Below the pieces are notes generated by a model. It was not told the origin of the DNA. It saw nothing but the letters and a program-made list of their open reading frames with translations, and ran no database searches. DNA of 64,000 nt from Protula sp. h YS-2021 (lineage: Eukaryota; Annelida; Polychaeta; Sabellida; Serpulidae). The translations under genes were made by a program, and so were the position numbers. Numbering within the stretch: position 1 is the stretch's first letter; each line of letters opens with the position of its first letter. Positions 33,381 to 44,372 of this stretch are shown here, in pieces. The DNA lies in the NCBI GenBank assembly GCA_949752745.1, contig OX457024.1, positions 50,179,347 through 50,243,346 on the forward strand, written 5' to 3'.

Positions 33381-34034
33381 ATGGCAAGATTAAGAGACGA
33401 GAATGTTTTATCCTGGCCTTGCACCCTGTTTGATATTACAATTAAGTTTGTCGTGCATTTAAATGTTCGATCCTTGAAGTCTCATTTTGCTCACCTCGCA
33501 ATAGAAGAATGGTTTCAAACGGCTTTAGTTATCGGTTTGACTGAGACACACCTATCAAAATATGGTGAACAAACAATACCGTCTAAAACGTTGTTTACAA
33601 GGCTACAAAACATGGCTTAGCTCTTGTTACACAAGAATAATACCCAGTCACAAACTTGGGGTGCACTTCTGAAATTGAAATTTTATCTGCCAGAGTTCAT
33701 TTTCAAGAACTCAGTGTATTAATGATAATTGCGTATCGGCCTGCCGGTTCAAAGCATAACTTAAATCGATCTTCTTTCACAAGAACTGTCAGCCCTTAAT
33801 GTCAGCAAAGAAAATACTGTTGTGATGGGAGATTTTAATCTGAATGACGCCTCTGACTTGGATGAACCTCTTCAAGAAAGATTCGGCTTTTCAAAATGCG
33901 TCCATCATCCAACGCACAACGAAGGAGGACACCTAGATTTAATTTATTCTAATTGTTCAGACGGCATACCACAGATGCCCCTTCCTGTGTATTTCTCTGA
34001 TCACTTTGCGGTTTGGTCTTCGTTTCACTTCTAG
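33381..34034 (+). pseudogene. AP-like endonuclease domain (Helentron)
   Basis: In a different frame from the helicase it reads HLNVRSLKSHFAHL, then GLTETHLSKYGE (catalytic Glu region), then after broken sequence MGDFNLNDASD (the GDFN catalytic pair), GGHLDLIYSNCSD and YFSDHFAVWSSF (SDH catalytic His). These are exonuclease/endonuclease/phosphatase superfamily motifs, as in LINEs and Helentrons. No reverse transcriptase follows, and the domain sits directly after the PIF1-type helicase. That favours Helentron over LINE. The middle of the domain (33620-33820) is frame-shifted. Confidence 0.85.
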
Positions 34035-34189
34035 ACTCTACAGAACATTATTTCTACCAGCTACAAAATAGATATACTTCTGGCATTTAACTGCGTTTCT
34101 TCAATACGCGTTCAAATGTGTGACGTGAGGAATAATGTAGGCAGAAGTAATGTGTTATCGTCACGATATCAAGCCGATCGCTACATATA

Positions 34190-34248
34190 TACAGCTGCTG
34201 GAAGACGTCTTGCGTCTTGCCGTCTTCTTTCCTCCAGCGGCACATTGT
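34190..34248 (+). other. Imperfect hairpin in Helentron 3' region
   Basis: GAAGACG pairs with CGTCTTC across a short loop, and flanking GCTGCTGG/CCAGCGGC extends the stem imperfectly. It lies between the endonuclease remnant and the inferred 3' terminus. Its role is unknown; it could be a relic of an internal terminator-like hairpin. Confidence 0.4.
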
Positions 34249-34496
34249 TGTTGTATTTTTTTTTACACCGTTACACGTATGTAATAGTCGTATATCTAAG
34301 TAAATTAATTTATGAATTTAGTTAAACAAATCAAAAATTTCTTAGAATGTTTTATCGCGAGATTTTTTTGTTCCTTTAAACTTTTAAAATCGTCGAATTG
34401 CACGCCTGCGGGTGACTTAGTCATTCTAAAATTTCCTGTCCATCGAGCGTTTTTGTGGCGGGGGACATTAATCAGTTTCGTTGATGACTTGTTATT

Positions 34497-34681
34497 TTTC
34501 ATATTCGACTATTTTTCGATTTTGGCGATTTTTTTTAAATTGTTAATGTATCTTCGTCAGCAATGTATCTTCGTCAGCAGTGATTTCTCAACAACGAGGC
34601 AGCCGATTGCAGCCAAATTTTACACACGTGTTGCCTATAACCTGCAGATAATGCCCATGTATTTATTTTTCATATCCGACT
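34497..34681 (+). repeat. Core repeat fragment flanking copy VI (left)
   Basis: It contains TATTTTTCGATTTTGGCGAT, GTATCTTCGTCAGCAG and TGATTTCTCAACAACGAGGC. The matching continuation is at 37456-37690, so one tandem-core array appears to be split by the insertion of composite copy VI. Confidence 0.65.
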
Positions 34682-37455
34682 AATTATGTCTCCCCGACCA
34701 AGGGGAGACATATAGTGTTTGTACGTTCTGTGTGTGTGTACGTGTGTGTGTGTGTCAGTCTGTTGTGAACAAAGTGTTGTGTGCAAGATATCTCGAGAAC
34801 GAAACGTCGGATCAACTTCAAACTTGATCAAATTATTCCTTGGTAAGGTCGGGCGGTTCTATCAACTTTTGACGCATGTCACGTGATTAGGGCAAGCGTA
34901 TGACGTCATTACGTAAAAATCTTGTGTACGAAATTTCTCAGCCGCTGAACATCGCAGAAAGTTGAAACTTGGTGGGATTGTTGCTTGGTTGGTCCGAAAG
35001 ACGGTGTAGATTTTTTTCGCGAGTAGAAGGAACGAATGCGGCGTATGGCGTCATCACGTAAAATATGTATATATTTTGAACAAGATCTTGTGTGCAAAAT
35101 ATCTCGATAACGGAAAGTTCTATCGACTTGAAATTTTATATGAATATTCCTTGGGTCAGTCGGCGGGTTCTATCAATTTTTGACGCATGTCAGGTGATTA
35201 AGGCAGGCGTATGACGTCATTACGTAAAAATCTTGTGTTCGAAATTTCTCAGCCGCTGAACATCGGAGAAAGTTGAAACTTGGTGAGATTGTTGCTTGGT
35301 TGGTCCGAAAGACCCTATGTATTTTTTTCGCGAGTAGAAGGAACGAATGCGGCGTATGACGTCATCACGTAAAATATGTATATATTATAAACAAGGTCTT
35401 GTGTGCAAAATATCTCGATAACGGAAAGTCCTATCGACTTCAAATTTTATATATATATTCTTTGGGTCAGTCGGACGGTTCTCTCAACTTTTTACGCATG
35501 TCACGTGATTAGGGCAGGTGTATGACGTCATTACGTAAAAATCTTATGTGTCAAATTTCTCAGCTGCTGAACATCGGAGAAAGTTGAAACTTGGTGGGAT
35601 TGTTGCTTGGTAGGTCCGAAAGACTCTGTAGAATTTTATCGCGAGTAGAACGAACGAGTGCGGCGTATGACGTCATCACGTAGAATGTGTATATATTATA
35701 AACAAGGTCTTGTGTGCAAAATATCTCGATAACGGAAAGTCCTATCGACTTCAAATTTTATATGAATATTCCTTGGGTCAGCTGGACTGTTCTATCAATT
35801 TTTGGCGTGTCACGTGATTAGGTCAGGTGTATGACGTCATTGCGTAAAAATCTTGTGTGCGAAATTTCTCAGCTGCTGGACGCCGGAGAAAGCTGAAACT
35901 TGGTCGGATTATTGCTTGGTAGGTCCGAAAGAAACTTTAAATATTTTTCGCAAGTAGAACGAACGAAAGCGGCGTATGACGTCATCGCGTAAAATAGGTA
36001 TAATTTGAACCAGATCTTTTGTGCATAATATCTCGATAACGGAAAGTCATATCGACTTAAAATTTTATATGGATATTCCTTGGTTCAGTCAGACGACTGT
36101 TTCAACTTTTGACGGGTAAAAAGTTATCTGTTCTTAAAAAAATATCTCGACATCGGAAAGTCGGATCGACTTTAAATTTGATGTAGTTATTCCTCGGATA
36201 AGTCACACGGTTTTTTTAAACATTATTAAACTCGTATAGAAAATCAAGAAAGGTGCATAACGTCAACACCCCCCCCCCCACCCCAGCCTCCCCATTTTTG
36301 GCTGCTTTGTTATCTATGCATGGGTGTTAACTGCGCTGGGGATTTCGGAAGATTTTCCGGAAGATTCTCTAGTGTTCCTGCATTCTTTAGAAAGCTTAAA
36401 AACAGTAACAGCATTATTGTCGGTCCATTGCTATTTGTTATTGCCTGAAATTGAGCTTTTTGTGCATTTCTCATCTATGGCTGTTACGTAACGTGCCACT
36501 CAGTCAGGGGTCAGTGTCAGTTGTGGTGCATGATGGAGTCGTTATCTACGAGGTCATGGAATGCTATTGTCGTATTATAGCTCTAAGCAGCTCTAGCTAT
36601 TGATTTTTTTTTCGCCGCATACTTGATTAGGTTGCCAAGATGTGCTATATATATGAGCTATGTTGTATCGACCAGCATTGTTTGCTGAAGCATTTTTCGC
36701 TATTAAAGTGGGTCATCTGATATCTTGTGTTATGAGACGCAGCTCACCATTTTGGCACCGAAATGCCTCCCCCCTTCTCCCACCGAGGTGCGTCATCTGA
36801 TAGCACAGTTATGAAGAATGCCTTCCTAGTGCTATTTGGCCGATGGGAATGTGCGAAGACAAGGTAGTCTGTCATGGCTATAACTACACTTAGGGTACAG
36901 ACCGTTACCGTTGCCTTGGGTAAAAGGGTTAGAGTTGTGTTTATAGTCGGACCTACAGTAAATAGCTGGGGAGAGGGGCGTGTGGAGGATGATGGTTAGC
37001 AAAAAAAAAATCCCGACCACCTTCAAGACCTGGATAAAAAGATGTAAAGTAAGAACCGTTTGTCGTGACCCCTTCCACTTTCAGGTAAAAAGACGTACGG
37101 TAAAACCTGCCTGTCTTGATCACCTTCCAGACCCGGATAAAAATGTAACGTACAGTAAAACTGCTATAGTGACCAACTTCAGATCTGGATAAGAGGGGCC
37201 TACAGTAAAACCCGTTTTAGCGACCACCTTCCAGACTCCTATAAAAAAAGATGCTCATTTATATCTGTTTCAGTGACCACCATCTGTTTGGTTTATTTTG
37301 AGTTTTTTACAATGAATGAAGGTTATGTTTGTAGAAATGAATATTTTTTTTCAGTTTGTTTTTGTTCACAAAAACAAGAAACTAAGTAGGTATCGATTGA
37401 AAATGTGTAATATAAGCCTGCACTCTTATGTTTTGTGTGCACTGGCCGCTCTAGT
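34682..37455 (+). mobile_element. Composite Helentron-like element, best copy (VI)
   Basis: The 5' hairpin is ATGTCTCCCC/GGGGAGACAT (34685-34713), followed by a GT-rich microsatellite. A 311-bp tandem array starts at about 34789, 35101, 35412, 35722 and 36030, with a partial last unit. Each 311-bp unit is two diverged halves: ATCTCGATAACGGAAAGTC and TTTCTCAGCCGCTGAACATC. Then come the conserved blocks near 36490 and 36820, the 55-60 bp minisatellite (37010-37290) and the terminal GTGTGCACTGGCCGCTCTAG. The CGGGGAGACAT inner repeat seen in copies I and V is missing here. It is non-coding and on the + strand. Confidence 0.75.
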
Positions 37456-37700
37456 TTTCGATTTTTGGCAATTTTTTGTTTAATTTGTGACTTCAACATT
37501 TCGCACTGTATCTTCGTCTGTCAGCAGCGATTTCTCAATAACGAGCAGGGCGACCCCAAACAAATTTTACACACGGGTTGCCAACGACATACAAATAATG
37601 CCCATATGTATCTTTTTTCATATCCGGCAATTTCTCAACTTTTGGCGAAATTTCTAGATTCGTTACATAATGTAGAATTTTTTTCAAACTAGAAGCGTGT
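37456..37700 (+). repeat. Core repeat fragment flanking copy VI (right)
   Basis: It continues the array of 34497-34681: TTTTCGATTTTTGGCAATTT, then GTATCTTCGTCTGTCAGCAG, CGATTTCTCAATAACGAGC and CATATCCGGC. Confidence 0.6.
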
Positions 37701-38510
37701 CCCTTTGACACTGTGTCGCTGGGGGTGACATATCCGTTTTTGAGCTTTAGCAAAAACAGAGACTTTTTAGTTTGAATCTACATTCCGGTAAGGTATTACA
37801 GTATACGGAAAGGGCTTAAAAATAAAATTGAAAAATAATTTCAAATAATGGAAGTTATTGGAGCAAATCACAAGTTCTGACTTAGTCAATGTATGTACAA
37901 TCAATGTAAAACGTTTTGCCAGTGGTAGAATTTACCTCAATGGAAAATGTCCAGTTGGAAAGTGTCCCTAATTCCCTCTCAGGTGTATGTGATTATGTTT
38001 GTTAAGGTGGGATGCATGCCGTATTTTTGTATTTTTACGTTACTTACGAAACGCAAATAAACAGTTTCGTTTAATTATTATTGTTGTTTTTGTTCCGAAA
38101 AATGTTATTTTGGTCATTTTTTTAGACCTTCTGTCCTACCACATCCGTCGTTTGTTTGTACTCGTGTAAACTACTTAAAACGCTTCTTCTCCCTCAGTTT
38201 TGTTTGCTTTCAATTTTTGTACCAATGTTCTCTAGGTAGCTCTGTTTTTGCGTCTGTTTTAGAAAAAATACTTTTTTTCTGTCGATTTACCAAACATTGA
38301 CCCAAAGGAGGCATTAATAATATTTTGGGAGCTATGTTTCAAAATGCTTATTCTACCACACTTTTGAGCGGATTACTTTTCTAGAAAGCTACTTTTTTTG
38401 GCTAAACGGAGGCACTTCTTTTCTCTTTTTTTTTTTGGGGGGGGGGGGAGGGGGCGATTCTCGTGGTTATTCGCCTATATAACTACAATATGACTATATT
38501 CCAACTTTTT
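37701..38510 (+). other. Intergenic, no gene
   Basis: AT-rich sequence with a G-run near 38437-38454. It contains CAGTTTTGTTTGCTTTCAAT near 38200, related to units at 42960 and 62260. No coding or RNA feature was recognised. Confidence 0.5.
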
Positions 38511-39132
38511 ATCCCCCGTGTAACGGAGGGGTATAGTTTTCAGCTTGTCTGTCTGTCCGTCCGTCCGTCGGCTCTAGTATACTATCTTTTGTCCAGGCTT
38601 TTACTCAAAAACTATTCATGTTAATGCTTTTTCGTTTTACATGCGGTTAATACGTATATTGAAGGTGTGCAACGTCGTAGTTTCATTCGATTTGAAAAGA
38701 AGAAATTGTCAAAAATACAGCATTCGAATTTACAAAGATGTGACTTTTTGTCCAGACCGTAACTCCAAAACTATTCATGCTCATGCTTTCTGGTTTTGCA
38801 TGCCGCTTACTTGAGGTGTGCAAAGTCGTATTTTCGTTCGATTTGGTGAAAAGTTGGCAAAATGACAGTATTTTGAAAATAGGTAAAATTTTAGTTAGAA
38901 TGTACAAAGACGTGACTTTTTGTCCAGGCCGTATCTGTAGAACTGCTCATGCTAATGCTTTTTCGTTTTCGGTTAATACCTATATTGAAGGTGTGCAACG
39001 GCGTCTTATTTTTTAAATCGCCCAAACATTGTTGGGCAAAGTAGGGTTTTCAATTTCAATGCATTTACAAACATCTAATGCAATTATTTTTTATGTATTA
39101 CACGGGGGATCCTACCTCACTGAAGCTCTAGT
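38511..39132 (+). mobile_element. Helentron-like element, ATCCCCCGTGTAA family
   Basis: ATCCCCCGTGTAA (38511-38523) is perfectly inverted as TTACACGGGGGAT (39098-39110). Its 5' hairpin (GGAGGGGTAT) and GTCTGTCCGTCC tract are followed by about three core units of 160-180 bp, anchored by GTCCAGGC/GTCCAGAC at 38591, 38750 and 38932. The 3' end reads GAAGCTCTAGTT. It belongs to the same family as 19223-19680. Confidence 0.8.
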
Positions 39133-39464
39133 TTTGTTTAAGAAAACCTTTATGTTGATATAGACATAAAAATACGAGAAACAAGATGTTTAAAACCTAA
39201 ACATATTAATGTTATAGAAAGGGGGCGTATAGAAGCGTTTTTTATTTATTTATTTTTATTCTACTTCACATCTAACTTTATTTTATAAAAACGTTTCAGA
39301 CTGAGAGTAATAAAAAATATATATACAAGAAACAAGACTGTAAAACCTAAACTTGTATGATAGTTTATGAACCGTTAATTGATAAATAAGGTTTTTCATG
39401 CAAAAACCAAAATTGTAAGCGTCCTTTACCAAAATTGTAAGCGTACTTTACCAAACATTCTAAA

Positions 39465-40173
39465 TTACTTCCACAGATAAAAAACTGTAAAAAATGAAAT
39501 AGATAATTTTTTGTACGACTGGATGGCTCTTGGAACAGCGGTTTTTTTTCGTTTGCAACATTTTTTATCGTAAATGAAACAGCGTGTTTCATACCACCTG
39601 TTGGCCCATTGCGGGTACTCCTTCGTTCCTGCGTGCACGGTGTACCTCAGGAGAAGATGGAAGAAGAATGCTCTGTAGTGTTTTCTTGCGCCAGAACCGC
39701 CAATACCCCTCTTCATCAGGGCTCCATTCTCATGCAGTGAGTACGTATATGTCGTACTGCCTTGAGAGTCTTCTGTCTGCGTGACTTCTTATGAAAGCTG
39801 CCATTAGTCAGAATCCTCTTCAACGCCACCTGTCAGCGGGTTCTTCCTCTTCCTTTTCTCTAACACCCATATGTTTCAATTATTTCTTTATATACTCATA
39901 TGGTTCTGCTCTCTCCCACACCCCCTCTCCAACTTGATTAGTTCGCGTAACGGCAGAACCATTGGTTCTTCTTGATGTTACATCTGTGTGGTCTGGCTGT
40001 TCTGAAATAAGTTTGAATGGAAGCAGCTCCACCCACTCTCCAAATTTATTCTGCTGTGTAACGACATGACGATTGGTTCTATTGACTGTGTCAGATGCAA
40101 TACAATTGTTGGTCGATTTCGCCAAATTGAAAGCTGTGTGGATTGGCAAACTTGGTTCGAAACCTTGTATCAA
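39465..40173 (-). pseudogene. Unassigned minus-strand coding remnant, possibly retroelement
   Basis: A 97-residue frame (40173-39880) contains two diverged repeats of a motif: RTNRHVVTQQNKFGEWVEL and RTNGSAVTRTNQVGEGVWER. Downstream frames contain ERRSTRNGPTGG. Basic RRSTRxRxP / RFGEW motifs occur after the integrase in some Ty3-type polyproteins, which makes a decayed retroelement plausible. No protease, reverse transcriptase or integrase signature was found. This is a weak call. Confidence 0.25.
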
Positions 40174-40179
40174 AGTTAT

Positions 40180-42620
40180 TCACTGCTGCCCAGATCAATT
40201 GTTCTGGACATTTATTGATAAGGTTTCGATACTGAGCTAATTGGGTATATAGATTCACATTACAACATCAGGTTCGATCGGTAAGCGTTCCAAGCTTTTA
40301 TCTATTGCGCAAATTTTGTTATTACTTGTTTGGGCTTTCTTTCTTGAAACAAGGAACTGTCATCTTCAAGTTGTGGTACACATGCATAATTAGTGTATTC
40401 TACCGTTGATATCACACAATACTTTAAGTCAATGAACCAACCTTCAACGATCGCTTGTTTGTTGTATCTGAGACATGAACTTCCTGTGCAAATGAAGGTA
40501 GTTCGGTGCCATCGTAAAAAGGTGATGTGCGTTGTCTGCGAATTTACGGTTGCGAAACTGTTGACTCGCGATCGCGCGATATATCCTATGTTTCGGTTAT
40601 TTGTAAGATGCGATTGATTTTTGACAGCAATTTATTTTACTGTTTAGCAGATGAGTCCTGGCTCAAGGATCATGGTCTTTCATCGGTGTGGTTGAGTGGT
40701 TTTTATCATATTGGTAAGTTCACACATTTCGAGTCACATGGTGACCCTAGAATGGTTTTCTGCACATGACACACTTATTGTCAGGTTTTTCATCATCTAC
40801 TGACATTTTATCTAATATACAATTTTTTTATTTTATTTGATTTTTTTAATCTTCACAATTTTTGTACTTACTTGCAACTATCCTGAAAGAAAGCCAAAAC
40901 TGTAAGGAAACACAATTCAAACGCCCAACTTTTTTTTTACAAAACTATTTAAGTACAGATCTAGAAATACATACACAGATCAGATGCACCATTTTGGGAT
41001 GGATAGCAAAAGAGAGCAAAAATTAAAATGTGTTAACAATCATGATCTTTAACAGCAATGTTGAAGGTTGAAACATGAAATTATACATTTTTTTCGTGTT
41101 TTTTAACAACTTGCACCTTTTCTCTCTCTCACACTTAGACACATTCGCTTATTTCTTTAGAAGAGGTGGCTATAAAAAAAGCCGCAGATGTGGATCAGGG
41201 TGTTACTTGTATTTTTCCTGGCCTCCAGGGACTTACATTTACATTGATATTGATAAGGGTGTACCATGGTGAAAAGGCGACAGCACACTTAAAAGAATGG
41301 CGGTTGAAATATCCCATATTCTGCAGTCTGTCCTCCACAGCACTTGTGAGTAAACTGTACCACAACATACTGCCACTCTTCTCACAACAAAACCAGTGCG
41401 GGGCCAGATGTTTCACAACACAGTTATATGGCTCGCCCTCATACCTCAGCATCACCCAGCACTTGTAGCACACGCACGATTAAATTTGGCTTGTGCCAAA
41501 CTTTCTTTCTTCTGTTTCTTATGTACCTCTGTTGTTATTTGGAGGGCGGAGGGGGGATGTCTCATTTAATTCGTCCTTTAATGTGCACTATGATTTGCAC
41601 AACTTTTACGAGACATCACTGCACCTTGTACTAACTTCGAGACGGGGTGGGGGCGGGCGAATGAGTTACGAAAGGACATGTGTACTTTGACGAATGTGTC
41701 TCGAGGGATGTAAGTTCGAAAGTGTGTGTAGTTTTAAGAGCATTCTACTTTTGACTTAAAGGTTAATCGGAGTTGCCGATAACCACAACCGAAAACGGAA
41801 GTGTTTTCAAACCCGCATTTTCTGTCTACTGACAGCAAGCGATTAATGAACGCCAAGAAAAGATATCACAGGTCATGTGATACGATAGTGAGATAACAGC
41901 AGGTGCATTTTGATGTTTATAGAGAATTTAGAAACAGTTCCTAATTCAACCGATTTTCTACTAGGCAAGGGCATTTGCCTCTTTTCATAAAAAATACAAA
42001 GCAATCATTGGACAACACGGATGCAAATTGCGTATTATATGCGGACCACTTACGTGCCTTTCGCTCTAGTATGATCACAACGACCCTGGACATTCTTTTT
42101 TTTTTGGAAACAGATGGTAACGCATATGATATTAAGTACCCCTCCTCCCTTGACTTTGGTGGAGTACTGTAACATCGTGTTGTCAGGAATTATGATATAC
42201 TCTAGCCAATTCTATCCCCTATCCCTCATACAGGTTTTAGCCAAGCCGGCTCTCGTTGGTGGGCTATATACATCACTTCTGGACTATCTTTCGTCCATTA
42301 TGTATGTTTTTGTTTGTAAACATTTAACAAAATTATATTCCTCCTACATTTTTTGCCCGATTGTTTTTAAATGTTTAAATGCAGCAATGTTTCCTAAGAA
42401 GTGACCCGCATGGATTATTAGGGGGAGCGGCTAGTCATAATGTCCCTTGACAATGAGGTTTGATTGCTGTAGATGTGTCCTGTGTGACTGCAACAATATT
42501 TTACCGATCCACCAAACTAAGCGAAAACTTATTGTGCATTTGTATGATTATTTTGAATCCCTCTTTTAAAATGCTGCTGCTCTTAGATTTTTAATCGAAC
42601 TCCTAACACATTTGTTGTGT
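40180..42620 (+). other. Intergenic, no recognised gene
   Basis: AT-rich with several open frames of 65-100 codons (for example 41166-41468 and 42114-42404). None carries a motif I recognise and none shows a convincing exon structure. I see no tandem repeat or transposon signature either. Confidence 0.45.
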
Positions 42621-42659
42621 TTCTTAATTAAAGTAGCCAAATAGTTCAATCACTTTCCA

Positions 42660-42790
42660 ATACTCATCTCTCTTTGTTATTGTGGGTTTGACTCCCACAA
42701 AGTGCCTGCACAACGATTTCTTGTGTACAAATAGGCGCTCTCTGGTGAAAGCACAGCGCGCGTTAAATATGCTCATTTGTGTCATATGTA
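42660..42790 (+). repeat. tRNA-derived SINE fragment (+)
   Basis: TTGTGGGTTTGACTCCCACA resembles a tRNA T-arm (GGTTTGACTCC as box B). It is followed by AGTGCCTGCACAACG, CGATTTCTTGTG and GCGCTCTCTGGTG. The reverse complement of 43640-43735 matches closely over about 90 bp. No intact tRNA cloverleaf or box A is present at this copy. Confidence 0.6.
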
Positions 42791-42884
42791 ATAGATATTC
42801 TAGTTGATGTTTATTAAGGTAGTAAAACTATAAGCTCAAGCGGTAACAACAGTTTCCAAAATATTTATATCTAATGTTTGTTAC

Positions 42885-43480
42885 ACCAGCCGACTACGTC
42901 CGGCTATACTAATCACATCAATGGGGGTAGGGCATCCGATGTCTGTATAGACGCATATATGTATGTAAACTTTTACTTAAAATGCTTCTTCTCTCGCAGT
43001 TTTGATCGAATTGCTTTCAACTTTTGAACGAATATTACCTGAGTGGTCGACTATTGAAAAAGATTCCTTTTTCGGTGATTTGCCAAAAAGTTCTACCAAT
43101 TTTAAAACTTTTTGTCAGTTTTTTTTCAAAATGCGTTAGCTCCTGCAGTTTGATCGGATTTATTCTGAATTTCAGAAATATACTCTTCATGTGATTTTTT
43201 TCTTTTAGCACACCATAAAAATTGACCTCATGCTCCCGTTTAAAAGTGTAAAAGTAGGGATTAAGTTTTTCAAAATAATTCTTCTGCAAGTAATTTTAGT
43301 CAGATTGCTTTAAATTTTTAGGCGTCTTTTTTGGGGATCTGTCATAGGTCAGGCAAATAACGGTCTTTATTGTTTTTTTTCACTAGCCAGTTTTCAAATT
43401 TCTACCCTTCTTTTTTAGCGACACTACAAGCCTTTAGTACTTGATTCAGTAGATCCCAGCTGGTAACAATGTTCCTGGAA
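42885..43480 (+). repeat. Hairpin-headed tandem repeat between SINE copies
   Basis: A head AGCCGACTACGTCCGGCT is followed by about three degenerate units starting with AAAATGCTTCTTCTCTCGCA or AAAATGCGTTAGCTCCTGC (about 42978, 43128) or ATAATTCTTCTGCAAG (43274), spaced about 150 bp. Each unit includes a TTTTGATCG- or GTCAGATTG-like word. Related single units lie at about 56845, 62240 and 62535. It is non-coding. Confidence 0.6.
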
Positions 43481-43634
43481 ATGTATGAGATGTAGAAATT
43501 TCGCCCATTTTGCATGATTCGACTTAAACTATAGGTGGAGAAGCATTTATAAAAATTTTAGCACTGGTATTTTTTAAAGCACGCTCACACTATTAGTGAC
43601 ACTGATTCATTTTACTGGTAATACATTCTTGTCT

Positions 43635-43740
43635 AATACTTATCTTGCTGCGCTACTACCGGAGAGTGCCAGTTTATTGCATAAGAAATCGCTTATGCAA
43701 GCACTCTGTGGGAGTCGAACCCACAACAGCAAAGAGCGAA
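43635..43740 (-). repeat. tRNA-derived SINE fragment (-)
   Basis: On the minus strand it reads GTTGTGGGTTCGACTCCCAC, a canonical box B/T-arm. It continues AGAGTGCTTGCATAAGCG and CACTCTCCGGTAG. It is the inverted partner of 42660-42790. Confidence 0.65.
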
Positions 43741-43828
43741 AAGTACTGACTAAAACATAGATTTATGACATTTTCATTTTCTTTACTATTTACTATTTGT
43801 TCATATGACAGTAGCATATGGGTTACTT

Positions 43829-43880
43829 CAGCCTCATAGGCGCAATGGTTAAGCGATCTGAGCTCAGCGGTGGGAAAGTA
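43829..43880 (+). repeat. tRNA-like SINE head fragment
   Basis: AGCCTCATAGGCGCAATGG, then TTAAGCGATCTGAGCTC resembles a tRNA 5' half with box A, but no T-arm follows in the right place. It is taken as a SINE head, not a tRNA gene. Confidence 0.45.
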
Positions 43881-44372
43881 GCTGAATACAATGACGTCAT
43901 AACCTGTTTATAGAAATACATCCCTGAATAGCTGGCGGTTTAAGGAATTTATGCCGACGTAGCATTGTTGCTTAAAATACGTTAATGTCTTTTAAGATAG
44001 CATTTTTTTTATATTTTATCCACATAAATAATTTGTCAATCACATCCTTTAAATAATATTTTGTTATATCGGTTAAATACTAGATTTTTTCATCAAAACA
44101 AGCAATTTCTGACATTATGAATTACCCCGCAGCCTTTTTAAATTTGCTAGTCTTTACACTTAACCCCATATATGGGGATTGACATAAATACTTCTGTGGT
44201 GTGTTGATTAGCTAGATCCTACCAGACAAAGAATACTAATATTTATAGTCTAATTTTCAACTCCACTGAGGTAATGTTATTGTCACGTGATCTATGCTTA
44301 CACAAAGCATAGTCTGAACACATAAGAACCCTATATAGAACATTTTATTAAGACAACCCGTCATTTTATATT

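Larger units (their letters stand above)
31603..34493 (+). mobile_element. Helentron remnant (Helitron with endonuclease)
   Basis: The 5' head is AGTCCC with its complement GGGGGACT (31603-31621), then a GTCC tract, then a 169-bp ABABAB array (31676-32745). Coding remnants of a PIF1-type helicase (32770-33373) and an AP-like endonuclease (33381-34034) follow. The 3' end has GCGGGGGAC (34458-34466), a small hairpin (ATCA 34471-34474 with TGAT 34482-34485) and GACTTGTTATTTT. This end aligns with that of the non-coding element at 60841-61842. Helicase plus endonuclease is characteristic of Helentrons, which move by rolling circle. The Rep (HUH) domain and most of the helicase are missing, so it is inactive. 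The outer boundaries are inferred. Confidence 0.7.

Noticed and set aside
33381..34034. LINE endonuclease
   Set aside because: No reverse transcriptase follows, and a PIF1-type helicase lies directly upstream, which fits a Helentron.
43829..43880. Functional tRNA gene
   Set aside because: Only a box A-like 5' half is present. No matching T-arm or acceptor stem closes the fold.
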